From Thermanaerothrix solaris (GTDB lineage: Bacteria; Chloroflexota; Anaerolineae; Anaerolineales; Anaerolineaceae): a DNA stretch of 64,000 nt. The stretch lies in NCBI RefSeq assembly GCF_032334255.1, contig NZ_JAUHMF010000001.1:496001-560000 (forward strand), written 5' to 3'. Each line of letters begins with the position of its first letter. Within the stretch, counting starts at the first letter, position 1. The translations under genes and the position numbers were made by a program. The notes beneath the pieces are model-generated. The model was not told where the DNA came from. It ran no database searches and worked only from the letters and a program-made list of their open reading frames with translations. This document shows positions 9,108 to 17,135 of this stretch, piece after piece.

Positions 9108-9199
9108 GGATCGGTGGACCTTAGCCGGCGGCACTTTTCGACGGGCCCATGGGATTGCCCGACGCCAGTCAAGCAGCGCTTGAACTGACCACCGATTCC
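9108..9199 (-). ncRNA. Structured 5' leader (three-way junction), candidate riboswitch of the ssnA operon
   Basis: The closing stem is ATCGGTGG (9110-9117) with CCACCGAT (9189-9196). Inside are two hairpins: CAGTCAAGC (9166-9174) with GCTTGAACTG (9178-9187, one bulged A), and GACGGGC (9140-9146) with GCCCGAC (9157-9163, one mismatch). The fold is possible on both strands. The minus strand is favoured because a -10-like TAAAAT (9207-9212) would start the RNA right at the closing stem, and an attenuator and SD follow downstream. I recall a computationally proposed 'ssnA RNA motif' from Chloroflexota upstream of such genes, but cannot confirm that this is a member. It does not match purine, TPP, cobalamin, SAM-I, ZTP or c-di-GMP-I consensus by eye. 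Confidence 0.55.
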
Positions 9200-9206
9200 T
9201 GCATTT

Positions 9207-9212
9207 ATTTTA
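9207..9212 (-). promoter_or_regulatory. -10-like element for ssnA leader
   Basis: TAAAAT on the minus strand; the -35 region (TTCATC) is weak. Predicted start at about 9200 places the closing stem of the leader RNA at the very 5' end of the transcript. The rest of the 321-bp gap 8976-9296 holds the leader RNA and the divergent promoter of the M20 gene. Confidence 0.4.
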
Positions 9213-9258
9213 GCACAAATCTAAGTCAGATGAAGTGTTTTTTGTCTTACAATTCAAT

Positions 9259-9264
9259 TATAAT
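9259..9264 (+). promoter_or_regulatory. -10 element of the M20 peptidase operon
   Basis: Perfect TATAAT, 33 bp before ATG 9297; no convincing -35 at 16-18 bp (T-rich stretch instead). SD GAGGAG at 9283-9288. Confidence 0.45.
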
Positions 9265-9296
9265 CGGCTTATCTCGTTTTATTGAGGAGTTTTACT

Positions 9297-10685
9297 ATGA
9301 TGACGAACAAAGCTCACGCCTTGCGCTATGTTGATGCTAATCGTCAAGCGTTTCTCAACGCCTTGAAGGAATTCGCCAGCATCCCTTCGATTTCAACGGA
9401 TCCTGAACATAAAGAAGACATACGCCGCGCTGCGAATTGGTTAGTCTCCGAACTCAAGCGGCTTGGTTTTGATAATGCCCAAACGGTCGAAACCGCAGGC
9501 CATCCAGTCGTGTTGGCTTATACGGAGCCTCGTCTAAACGATGCTCCCACAGTCCTAATTTATGGTCACTATGATGTTCAACCCCCTGACCCTTATGAGG
9601 AGTGGGAAAATCCCCCTTTTTCACCATGGCAGAAAGGTGAATATCTCTACGGCCGTGGTGTTTCAGACATGAAAGGGCAGGTCGTGGCAGCCTTAAAAGC
9701 TGTAGAAGCCATCACCGCGACGGCTACCCTCCCCTTAAATATTATTTGGTTGATTGAGGGAGAAGAAGAAATCGGTTCGCCCAATCTGAGTCAATTTCTA
9801 GAGCAGCACCGCCATTTGCTCAAGGCGGATGTAGCGTTAAATTTGGATACCGGCATGCTCGCCCCGGATCAACCCACAATCACCTATGGGTTGCGGGGTG
9901 TGGCCGCCTTTGAATTACGCGTCTATGGCCCTGACCACGACCTCCATTCTGGTCTCTTCGGCGGGGTCGTTCACAATCCAGCCCAGGCTCTCTGTGAATT
10001 GATCGCCGGTATGCACGATGCTTCTGGCAAAGTGCTTGTGCCCGGTTTTTACGATCACGTTCGTCCCTTGGATGATGAAGAACGCCAGGAATTAGCCCGT
10101 TTGCCTTTCAAAGAGGCCGAACTTAAGCGTAATCTCGGCGTTCCACAACTTTATGGCGAACCTGAATTTACCCCAATAGAACGAATTGGCGCACGACCAA
10201 CGCTTGAAATCAATGGACTTTATTCCGGATATACCGGGCAAGGTTCAAAAACGATCATTCCCGCTTGGGCCATGGCGAAAATTTCCACCCGCTTGGTGCC
10301 TGACCAAGACCCCGAAGATATTCACCAAAAACTACGCGCTTATCTCGAAGCGAACTGCCCACCCACCGTACGCTGGGAATTAATTGCCCTTGCCGGCTCC
10401 CCGGCCTCTATTACTGACCGTCATCATCCCGGTGTGCGCGCTCTCGCCCAAGCGCTTAGAAACGTTTGGGGCAAAGAGCCCCTTTATCGCCGCGAGGGTG
10501 GAAGCGTCCCTGTCGTTGGAATGATGCAACGCATCCTGGGCTTGGAATCGGCGCTTTCAGGTTTCGGTTTACCCGATGATCACATCCATTCTCCCAATGA
10601 ACGCCTGCATTTGCCCACATGGTATCGCGGTATCCAGGCAGTCATAGAATTTCTCATGTCCTATCCCGATTTCGCCCATTCCTAA
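9297..10685 (+). CDS. M20 family dipeptidase (CNDP-like)
   Basis: This 462-residue di-zinc peptidase of family M20 probably cleaves dipeptides in the cytoplasm. Zinc and catalytic residues are visible in order: His91 in YGHYDVQP, Asp124 in GVSDMKGQ, the EGEEEIGS glutamates (about 154-158), Asp in NLDTG, and a C-terminal His in DDHIHSPNE (about 429-431). The lid/dimerisation domain sits between. The form is the long CNDP/PepV-like type rather than ArgE or DapE. A TTG at 9282 would extend it by five residues, but GAGGAG lies eight bases before ATG 9297, so I use the latter. DUF1385 follows after 9 bp. It is divergent from ssnA and is not YgeY-like. Confidence 0.88.
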   Translation: MMTNKAHALRYVDANRQAFLNALKEFASIPSISTDPEHKEDIRRAANWLVSELKRLGFDNAQTVETAGHPVVLAYTEPRLNDAPTVLIYGHYDVQPPDPYEEWENPPFSPWQKGEYLYGRGVSDMKGQVVAALKAVEAITATATLPLNIIWLIEGEEEIGSPNLSQFLEQHRHLLKADVALNLDTGMLAPDQPTITYGLRGVAAFELRVYGPDHDLHSGLFGGVVHNPAQALCELIAGMHDASGKVLVPGFYDHVRPLDDEERQELARLPFKEAELKRNLGVPQLYGEPEFTPIERIGARPTLEINGLYSGYTGQGSKTIIPAWAMAKISTRLVPDQDPEDIHQKLRAYLEANCPPTVRWELIALAGSPASITDRHHPGVRALAQALRNVWGKEPLYRREGGSVPVVGMMQRILGLESALSGFGLPDDHIHSPNERLHLPTWYRGIQAVIEFLMSYPDFAHS

Positions 10686-10694
10686 GGATCAAAC

Positions 10695-11654
10695 ATGGCC
10701 GAAAATCTTAAACTTCCCTCTTACGGAGGACAAGCCCTGATTGAAGGGGTGCTCATGCGTGGTCGTTATGCCGTGGCAGCGGCTATACGCACACCACAAG
10801 GCCAGATTGAAGTCGTTAGTGAGCCGCTAAAAGGCATTTATCTCTCACGCCTGACCGCAATTCCTTTTCTGAGGGGCTTGGTTATTCTATGGGATGCGCT
10901 TGACTTAGGCATGCGTTATCTCTCACTTTCGGCCAACTTGCAAGCCGAGAAAGAAAGTGAAAAAATTGAGGGGGCTACTTGGGCAGCGACGATATTTGTG
11001 AGCCTGGCACTAGCCGTGGGGTTATTTTTCCTTTTCCCGGCGTTAGTGGGCAAAGGGCTTCAATCCCTACTTGGTCTAACTGGTTGGGCAACCAACTTGT
11101 TTGAAGGTCTAATCCGTTTGTTTGTGGTCATCGGTTACATTTGGGGCATCGGGCGTATTCCTGATATTCAGCGTGTCTTCGGTTATCACGGAGCCGAACA
11201 TAAAACCATCAATGCCTTTGAAGCCAGCGCCGAGTTAACCCCCTCGAGTGTTGACCGCTATCCTCTTGAACATCCTCGATGTGGCACATCGTTCATCTTA
11301 ACACTGGTTGTGCTCTCGGTGGTGCTTTTTTCGTTATTGGGGGACCTTCCATGGGTTGGGGTGATCGCAAGTCGCATCCTCCTCATTCCAATATTGGCTA
11401 TGCTCGCCTATGAATACATTCGGTGGGCGGCCGACCATCGTAATCACCCACTTGTGGCTTGGTTAATCCGCCCTAACCTTTGGCTCCAGCAATTAACCAC
11501 CCGTCCCCCTAGCCCAGACATGCTAGAGGTCAGTATCACCGCTTTTAAGGCCATGCTGGAACTTGAAAACCAACTTGCGCTAGAACGTAATCCTAGGTAC
11601 CAAGTATCTGCACCACCAAGCGACGCTGCCGTGGGCGCACATCGAAGTCAATAA
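10695..11654 (+). CDS. DUF1385 family membrane protein
   Basis: This 319-residue integral membrane protein is of the DUF1385 (YqhQ-like) family, whose role is not established. The diagnostic N-terminus GGQALIEGVLMRG (about 11-23) is intact, and FGYHGAEHKTINAFE (about 160-174) with LEHPRCGTSFIL matches the second conserved block. Two hydrophobic pairs, roughly residues 94-117 and 200-240, form membrane helices. It is probably cotranscribed with the M20 peptidase. Its last 62 bp overlap tail-to-tail with yjbQ on the other strand. Confidence 0.88.
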   Translation: MAENLKLPSYGGQALIEGVLMRGRYAVAAAIRTPQGQIEVVSEPLKGIYLSRLTAIPFLRGLVILWDALDLGMRYLSLSANLQAEKESEKIEGATWAATIFVSLALAVGLFFLFPALVGKGLQSLLGLTGWATNLFEGLIRLFVVIGYIWGIGRIPDIQRVFGYHGAEHKTINAFEASAELTPSSVDRYPLEHPRCGTSFILTLVVLSVVLFSLLGDLPWVGVIASRILLIPILAMLAYEYIRWAADHRNHPLVAWLIRPNLWLQQLTTRPPSPDMLEVSITAFKAMLELENQLALERNPRYQVSAPPSDAAVGAHRSQ

Positions 11655-12009
11655 AGATAATTTGCTGCCAAGTACCTAAACACAGATGACGCTCCACGAA
11701 GGGGATAGTGATTGAGGGCCCCAACATCGAAGCCCGCAAGTGACTATGTCCATTATTGTCTCCCCAACGATAATGATGAGCATAGTCTCTTTCAGCGGGT
11801 ATCCACTCGTCAAAAAGGCGTCTTAAATCGCTAACGCACCCCGGCTCGTATTCTATTGTGGTGAGTGCGCTGGTGCTGGAAGGGGTGAAAATAACAACCA
11901 CGCCGTTTTCAATTCCACTTTCTTCTACAGCACGAGAAACAAGCGCTGTAATATCCTGAACATCCGTATTCCCACGCGTCATCAGCGACAAGTAAGTGGT
12001 CTTGACCAT
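11593..12009 (-). CDS. YjbQ/UPF0047 family protein (secondary thiamine-phosphate synthase type)
   Basis: This 138-residue single-domain protein is of the YjbQ family, often named secondary thiamine-phosphate synthase because E. coli YjbQ has weak activity of that kind; the physiological role is unsure. Recognisable segments are STSALTTIEYEPG, GHSHLRASMLGPSITIPF and LGTWQQIIFIDFD. In the first block the usual His-Thr/Ser pair reads Ser-Ser, which may matter for metal binding. A GTG at 12015 would overlap the SD; GGAGGA lies six bases before ATG 12009. The 3' end overlaps the DUF1385 gene convergently by 62 bp, which is unusually long. Confidence 0.85.
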   Translation of the reverse strand: MVKTTYLSLMTRGNTDVQDITALVSRAVEESGIENGVVVIFTPSSTSALTTIEYEPGCVSDLRRLFDEWIPAERDYAHHYRWGDNNGHSHLRASMLGPSITIPFVERHLCLGTWQQIIFIDFDVRPRQRRLVVQILGT

Positions 12010-12070
12010 CTCCACTCCTCCATCGGCTTATTTGCAGCCGAGAGATTAAAAACTGATGCTATGGCTAGCC

Positions 12071-12098
12071 TTGACGGAAATATCGCGCATATTATACT
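12071..12098 (+). promoter_or_regulatory. Sigma-70-type promoter of the comEA operon
   Basis: TTGACG (12071-12076), 16-bp spacer, TATACT (12093-12098), 43 bp before the comEA start. Likely drives comEA through the endonuclease IV gene. Confidence 0.65.
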
Positions 12099-12140
12099 GG
12101 GGTTGAATTCATCTTACCGAATCAATCCCAGGATGATCTT

Positions 12141-12722
12141 ATGATGAAACCCTGGCAACTCATTCTGGTTGGTGTATTGGGTGGTCTCCTGTCCACAGCG
12201 CTTATCCTGCTTATCAGCGCACCTCCACGCTCGGAAACGATCATTCTTCGAACTCAAACGCCCTCCCCCTGGGTTATACACCTGTCGGGCGCAGTGACTC
12301 GTCCCGGGGTTTATGAGGTTCCCCCAAAGAGTCGGTTAATGGACGCTATAAATATTGCTGGCGGTTTGCTCCCCCAAGCCGATACGGACGCCATAAATTT
12401 AGCCGCACCTCTTAAAGATGGCATCAAAATCCGTATCCCGTTTCTTGGCGAAGAAACCTCATCTTCGTCGGCAGATATCACCTCTTCCGTTGAAATATAT
12501 GATGAGGCTTCAGGAACAGAATCCGACCGTTTGGATATCAACCAAGCCAGTGTTGAACAATTAGAAACGCTTCCGGGCATTGGTAAAACCCGTGCCGAGG
12601 CGATCATCGAATATCGGCAGAAGCATGGTAAATTTGATACAATAGAACAAATTCAAAATGTTCCCGGAATAGGTCCTGGGATCTTTGAGCAAATTCGCGA
12701 ATTTATTACTGTGACTCCATAA
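12141..12722 (+). CDS. comEA: ComEA-like DNA-binding protein (SLBB + helix-hairpin-helix)
   Basis: This 193-residue protein has one N-terminal membrane anchor (about 6-27), an SLBB domain with HLSGAVTRPGVYEVP (about 48-62), a short linker, and a C-terminal double helix-hairpin-helix domain. In the last domain LDINQASVEQLETLPGIGKTRA and VPGIGPGIFEQI carry the two DNA-binding hairpins. Such proteins bind incoming DNA outside the membrane during transformation. No comEC or other competence gene is in view. It heads an operon with yqeY, 25 bp downstream. Confidence 0.9.
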   Translation: MMKPWQLILVGVLGGLLSTALILLISAPPRSETIILRTQTPSPWVIHLSGAVTRPGVYEVPPKSRLMDAINIAGGLLPQADTDAINLAAPLKDGIKIRIPFLGEETSSSSADITSSVEIYDEASGTESDRLDINQASVEQLETLPGIGKTRAEAIIEYRQKHGKFDTIEQIQNVPGIGPGIFEQIREFITVTP

Positions 12723-12747
12723 ACGTCACTTTGTTGGGAGAACAGCC

Positions 12748-13206
12748 ATGGCGGAATTAAAAACCAAACTTGAACTAGCGCTGCGCGATGCCATGCGTAG
12801 CAACGATGATGTGCGCAAGCGAACGTTACGCATGATCCTCTCAGCCATCCGCTTGGCCGAGGTTGAGAAAGGCAATCCGCTCGACGATAATTCAATCCTA
12901 GCCCTTTTACACAAAGAGATCAAATCCCGTCGCGAAACTATTGAAGACGCACAAAAAGGGCAACGCCCTGATTTGGTAGCCGCAGCACAAGCCGAGATCA
13001 AGGTTATCCAGGAGTTCTTACCCCAAGCCCTTTCAGAGGAAGAACTGATCGCGATGGCAAAAGCCGCAATTGAAGAAGTAGGCGCCAAAACGCCGGCAGA
13101 CCTCGGAAAGGTAATGAAATTGCTTATTCCGCGGCTACAAGGTCGCGCTAGCGGCGATGAAGCCAGCCGAGTCGTGCGGCAACTCCTCCAAAACCAGGGG
13201 ACATGA
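12748..13206 (+). CDS. GatB/YqeY domain protein
   Basis: This 152-residue stand-alone YqeY protein is related to the tRNA-binding tail of amidotransferase subunit GatB. MRSNDDVRKRTLRMILSAI, the long central helices, FLPQALSEEEL and the DLGKVMKLLIPRLQGRASG segment are typical. Function in the cell is not firmly known; a role around tRNA or mischarged aminoacyl-tRNA is inferred from homology only. SD GGGAG precedes the ATG, and the stop overlaps the next start by 4 bp (ATGA). Confidence 0.9.
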   Translation: MAELKTKLELALRDAMRSNDDVRKRTLRMILSAIRLAEVEKGNPLDDNSILALLHKEIKSRRETIEDAQKGQRPDLVAAAQAEIKVIQEFLPQALSEEELIAMAKAAIEEVGAKTPADLGKVMKLLIPRLQGRASGDEASRVVRQLLQNQGT

Positions 13207-15341
13207 AAGGCATCACGGCAATTCCAAAACGGTTTGAGCGCTTGAATCGCCTTCTCATCAAGCGCGCCTTGCTAATCATCTGTAGCCTTCTTTCTCTTGG
13301 CGCGTTGCTTTTTCCGATTGCTATACGTCCTCCTTACCTCAGCCTCAAGGTTGGTGATGTGGCGACTCAGGACATCCTGGCTCCTAAGACATTAACTTTT
13401 GTGAGCGAAGTCCTGACGCGTCAAGCCCAAGATGAAGCACGTAATGCTGTTGCTCCTGTCTATCTTCCTCCAGACCCCTCTATTGCCCGCCGCCAGATCG
13501 AGAAACTGCAACTGGCACTGAACTATATTACAACCGTACGTTACGATCCTTATGCGACGCCTGACCAAAAGATTGAAGATCTGCGCGCTCTGAGTGATAT
13601 TCCTCTTTCCGAGGAAACAGCCCGTTTGCTCGTTGATCTTAACGATAGCCAGTGGCAAACCATTCAAAAAGAAGCCCTTTTGACCCTTGAACAGGTCATG
13701 AGAGGTACCATCCGTGAAGATCGAGTTGAGGAAGCCCGGCAAAGCGTCCCCGGAATGATCAGCTTCACCCTTCCCGAAGAACAAGCCCGCATTGTAGCCG
13801 ATTTAGTCACCCCGTTGGTTCAACCTAATAGTCTTTACAGCGAAACGTTAACCCAGAAAGCCCGAGACGAGGCGGCTAAAAAAGTCGAGCCCGTGACCCG
13901 TTCTTACTTGGCAGGTGAGGTTATTGTGCGGCGTGGGCAGTTAATCACTCCAGCGGTAATGGAGGCTTTGGAGAAATTTGGCTTGGTCGAAACCGAAAAT
14001 CGTGTACGCGAAATCGCTGCGGCTACTGCGCTTGTGCTTTCTCTTACAGTTTTTATTGGGCTATATTTTACCCGTCGGCACACACACGCGCTTGAAAGTC
14101 TCAAAGCATTGCTCCTTCTGGCTTTGACCTTTCTTCTTTTCCTCTACGCTGCCCGTATCATTGTTCCTAACCGTGTGGTTGTCCCTTATTTGTTCCCCTT
14201 ACCTGCTTTTGCACTCACAGTGGCCAGCCTATATAACTTGGAAATTGGACTAATCTTCTCCCTCGTGTTAAGCCTGCTCTCCGCCTATAACCTCCCCAAT
14301 GCGCTCGGGCTATTTATGTTCTATCTTATGACCAGCATTGTGGGAATCCTGGCGCTAGGAAAGGCACGGCGTGTGGCAAACTTTTTCGCGGCAGGTATCG
14401 CTATTGGATTGGTAGGAAGCGCTATGGTCATTGCCTTCCGGCTGCCCGATCCCTTTGCGGATTGGATCGGCATTGCTACACTTATTGGTTCTTCCTTCAT
14501 CAATGGAATTGCATCAGCGAGCCTAACCCTTTTACTTCAATTTCTTTTCTCCCAGGCCCTGGGTGTCGTTACACCGCTTCAACTCCTGGATTTATTGCGT
14601 CCCGATCACCCCCTGCTGCAATTTGTTCTGCGCAACGCACCGGGATCCTATCAGCACAGCCTGCAAGTCGCCAATCTTGCCGAACAAGCCGCAGAAGCCA
14701 TTGGCGCAGACACATTGCTAACACGGGTTGGGGCAATTTATCATGATATTGGAAAGGCCGTAAATCCAGCCTTTTTCATTGAAAATCAAGCCATCGGAAC
14801 ACCAAATCCCCATAACGAATTAGATCCTTACACCAGCGCAGATATTATTATTCGACATGTCGAGGACGGGGTACAACTCGCCCGGAAATATCGTCTGCCC
14901 CCCCGCATCATTGATTTTATTCGCGAGCACCACGGGACCCTAATTGCACGTTATCAATATGCTCGCGCTCTTGAGGCTGCCGGAAATGATCCTTCTAAGG
15001 TCAATCCGGATCGTTTCCGTTACCCTGGTCCACCCCCTCAATCCCGGGAAACAGCATTGCTCATGTTGGCTGATATGACTGAAGCTCGCACCCGAGCCGA
15101 AATGCCCAGCGAGGAAGAGGAATTTCGCGCCCTAGTTCGCAAAGCCATTGAGTATTGCCAACGCGAGGGACAGCTCGACCAAACGAACCTAACTCTGCGC
15201 GATTTTTATTTGATCACGGAGTCCTTTACCAAAACACTGCGTAACGCTTATCACCCAAGGATTAAATATCCTGAAGTACAACCCACATCATCTTCACGCG
15301 TGGAGCAAGCTACCCATCCTATTGAGACTACTTCCCGCTAA
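13203..15341 (+). CDS. 7TM-HD (PgpH-like) phosphohydrolase, probable c-di-AMP phosphodiesterase
   Basis: This 712-residue membrane protein contains an N-terminal helix, an extracytoplasmic 7TMR-HDED domain (about 50-265), a block of seven membrane helices (about 275-460) and a cytoplasmic HD domain. In the HD domain His485 (YQHSLQVAN) and His514-Asp515 (YHDIGK) bind the metals. Proteins with this layout (PgpH) hydrolyse c-di-AMP in Firmicutes. The gene sits before ybeY and dgkA, the same neighbourhood as in Firmicutes, although phoH and era are absent here. It overlaps yqeY by 4 bp. Confidence 0.88.
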   Translation: MKGITAIPKRFERLNRLLIKRALLIICSLLSLGALLFPIAIRPPYLSLKVGDVATQDILAPKTLTFVSEVLTRQAQDEARNAVAPVYLPPDPSIARRQIEKLQLALNYITTVRYDPYATPDQKIEDLRALSDIPLSEETARLLVDLNDSQWQTIQKEALLTLEQVMRGTIREDRVEEARQSVPGMISFTLPEEQARIVADLVTPLVQPNSLYSETLTQKARDEAAKKVEPVTRSYLAGEVIVRRGQLITPAVMEALEKFGLVETENRVREIAAATALVLSLTVFIGLYFTRRHTHALESLKALLLLALTFLLFLYAARIIVPNRVVVPYLFPLPAFALTVASLYNLEIGLIFSLVLSLLSAYNLPNALGLFMFYLMTSIVGILALGKARRVANFFAAGIAIGLVGSAMVIAFRLPDPFADWIGIATLIGSSFINGIASASLTLLLQFLFSQALGVVTPLQLLDLLRPDHPLLQFVLRNAPGSYQHSLQVANLAEQAAEAIGADTLLTRVGAIYHDIGKAVNPAFFIENQAIGTPNPHNELDPYTSADIIIRHVEDGVQLARKYRLPPRIIDFIREHHGTLIARYQYARALEAAGNDPSKVNPDRFRYPGPPPQSRETALLMLADMTEARTRAEMPSEEEEFRALVRKAIEYCQREGQLDQTNLTLRDFYLITESFTKTLRNAYHPRIKYPEVQPTSSSRVEQATHPIETTSR

Positions 15342-15346
15342 AGATT

Positions 15347-15796
15347 ATGATTAACCTGGTCATATCTCCCTCCTTTGAGTCCACAATCCCCCAAAAAGTA
15401 ATCCTTAAATCAGCCGAGGCGGTTTTACTGCACGAACGAAAGGACGTGGATCTTTCCATTGTTATTAGCGACAATCAGGAATTACAGCGTCTTAATCGGG
15501 AGTTTCTGGGACATGATGCACCTACCGATGTGCTTTCATTTCCCCTGGGTGAAATAGATCCCGATACTCAACGTCTTTATGCGGGAGATGTGATCATCTC
15601 CTGGGAAAAGGTGGTCGAGCAAGCCCAAAAATCCGGTCATTCTCTTGAGTGCGAATTAGCCTTGCTAGTCATCCATGGGGTATTGCATTTATTCGGCTAC
15701 GACCATGCAACGAAAGATGAAAAACAAGAAATGTGGCAAATTCAGGGCGATATCCTAAAAAATCTTGGCTGTGATCCGCAAATTCTTCCCGAATAG
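15347..15796 (+). CDS. ybeY: Endoribonuclease YbeY, rRNA maturation
   Basis: This 149-residue zinc-dependent RNase takes part in 16S rRNA 3'-end maturation and ribosome quality control. The metal motif HGVLHLFGYDH (about 110-120) has all three histidines, and LNREFLGHDAPTDVLSFPLG (about 44-63) is the other family hallmark. Length is usual. It follows the HD-domain gene by 5 bp without a clear SD, so translation is probably coupled. DgkA comes 12 bp later. Confidence 0.95.
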   Translation: MINLVISPSFESTIPQKVILKSAEAVLLHERKDVDLSIVISDNQELQRLNREFLGHDAPTDVLSFPLGEIDPDTQRLYAGDVIISWEKVVEQAQKSGHSLECELALLVIHGVLHLFGYDHATKDEKQEMWQIQGDILKNLGCDPQILPE

Positions 15797-15808
15797 CGAG
15801 GCGGAAAG

Positions 15809-16186
15809 ATGATCCAATTTCTACGTTCGCGCCTCCCGGCATTTCGACACGCTTTTAGTGGTCTGGGTTATGTATTGCGCACTCAGAAAAATGCCTGGAT
15901 TCACGCCTCGGCCACCATACTGGTGATCGTTCTGGGATCTTGGCTAGGTCTCGACGCACTCCGCTGGGCAATTTTGATCTTTGCCATAGGGCTAGTCTGG
16001 CTAAGCGAAGCCTTTAACACTGCTATCGAGGCGTTTATAGACCTTGTCAACCCTGATACGCATCCCCTCGCCGGCATCGCCAAAGATACAGCCGCGGCTG
16101 CAGTTCTCATTGCAGCCATCACCGCCGCAATTATCGGCATCCTTATTCTTGGTCCCCCACTTCTTCAACGCTTTTTCCTCTCCTGA
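15809..16186 (+). CDS. dgkA: Diacylglycerol/undecaprenol kinase (DgkA family)
   Basis: This 125-residue membrane kinase phosphorylates undecaprenol or diacylglycerol with ATP, recycling the lipid carrier for wall synthesis. Three membrane helices are visible (about 30-50, 54-72 and 95-117). The catalytic region reads EAFNTAIEAFIDLV and AGIAKDTAAAAVLIAA, with the conserved Glu, Asn, Asp and Lys-Asp. SD AGGCGGAAAG precedes the ATG. Gram-positive-type enzymes mostly use undecaprenol, which fits the ybeY neighbourhood. Confidence 0.9.
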   Translation: MIQFLRSRLPAFRHAFSGLGYVLRTQKNAWIHASATILVIVLGSWLGLDALRWAILIFAIGLVWLSEAFNTAIEAFIDLVNPDTHPLAGIAKDTAAAAVLIAAITAAIIGILILGPPLLQRFFLS

Positions 16187-16189
16187 TAA

Positions 16190-17071
16190 ATGACCATCCC
16201 ATTACCAGAAAGGGTTTCCGCTATGCGTCCATTCCGATTTGGTACTGTTGGGTCTCCCCTCTCCACACCTAAAAAACCCGGAGGATCTGTTGGGGCTGTG
16301 CATCAAATTGCGACTCTGGGGCTTACGGCGTTGGAATTGGGTTGGGTACAAGCCGTACGCGTCACACCCGAGACCTGTGCTCAAATTGCTTCGACGGCAA
16401 AAGAGTTGGGCATAACAATTAGCGTCCATGCCCCTTACTTCATCAACCTGAACGCCTCTGAAGAAGAGTGGCCAAAATCGCGCCAGCGTTTGATGGATGC
16501 GGCTTATTATGGCTACTTGGCTGGGGCTACGGACATCGTGTTTCACCCTGGCTCTTACTTTGGCGAATCCTCGGTTCAGGTGATGAAAAAGGTCATCGCT
16601 CGCCTCACGGGATGCGTAGAGGAACTTCAAGCGAGGCAAATTCAGGTTACTCTACGCCCGGAAACGATGGGCAAATCAGCCATGATTGGCTCATTAGAAG
16701 ATGTCTTAATCATGAGTCGAGAGGTGCCTCAGGTACAGCCTTGCCTGGACTTTGCCCATCTTCACGCCCGGGCTGGGGACGGCTCTATGAATAGTTATGA
16801 AGAATGGATTGGGGTATTAAATGACTATGCGAAAGCCCTGGGGGAAGAAACTTTGCAACGGCTTCACATCCATCTTTCCGGAATTGAATACTCCGCGAAA
16901 GGGGAGCGGAATCACCTTCCCATCCAGGAGTCGGATTTCAATGTCCACGCTCTTTTCACAGCCTTACGCGACCGAGGCTGTGCCGGCCGCATTCTCTGCG
17001 AGAGCCCCAACCTCGAAACCGATGCCCTCTGGATGCAACAAACATGGGATGATTTGGCAACCAAGAAATAA
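16190..17071 (+). CDS. nfo: Endonuclease IV family TIM-barrel protein (Nfo-like)
   Basis: This TIM-barrel protein has the full set of trinuclear-zinc ligands of endonuclease IV: HAPYFIN (His80), HPGSYFG, ETMGK, DFAHLHA, and near the end IHLSGIEYS and CESPNLET. Endonuclease IV cuts DNA 5' of abasic sites in base-excision repair. At 293 residues it is of normal length. ATG 16190 has no SD; ATG 16223, twelve codons later with AGAAAGGG upstream, is an equal or better start and still keeps all motifs. It is the last gene of the comEA operon, followed by a terminator. Confidence 0.85.
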   Translation: MTIPLPERVSAMRPFRFGTVGSPLSTPKKPGGSVGAVHQIATLGLTALELGWVQAVRVTPETCAQIASTAKELGITISVHAPYFINLNASEEEWPKSRQRLMDAAYYGYLAGATDIVFHPGSYFGESSVQVMKKVIARLTGCVEELQARQIQVTLRPETMGKSAMIGSLEDVLIMSREVPQVQPCLDFAHLHARAGDGSMNSYEEWIGVLNDYAKALGEETLQRLHIHLSGIEYSAKGERNHLPIQESDFNVHALFTALRDRGCAGRILCESPNLETDALWMQQTWDDLATKK

Positions 17072-17072
17072 A

Positions 17073-17097
17073 AAGGTGGGTTCCCAAGACCCACCTT
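17073..17097. terminator. Bidirectional terminator between nfo and the NarL-type regulator
   Basis: AAGGTGGGT (17073-17081) pairs perfectly with ACCCACCTT (17089-17097) across a 7-base loop. A-rich and T-rich flanks on either side serve the two convergent genes. Confidence 0.75.
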
Positions 17098-17135
17098 CAC
17101 TTTCGTCAGATTTTCAAGGGATAAGCCCTTGCCCT

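Noticed and set aside
9108..9199. Assignment of the ssnA leader to ZTP, c-di-GMP-I or purine riboswitch classes
   Set aside because: GACUGGCG and CCGCCGG fragments resemble ZTP and c-di-GMP-I elements, but the conserved loops and order are absent; left as an unassigned structure.
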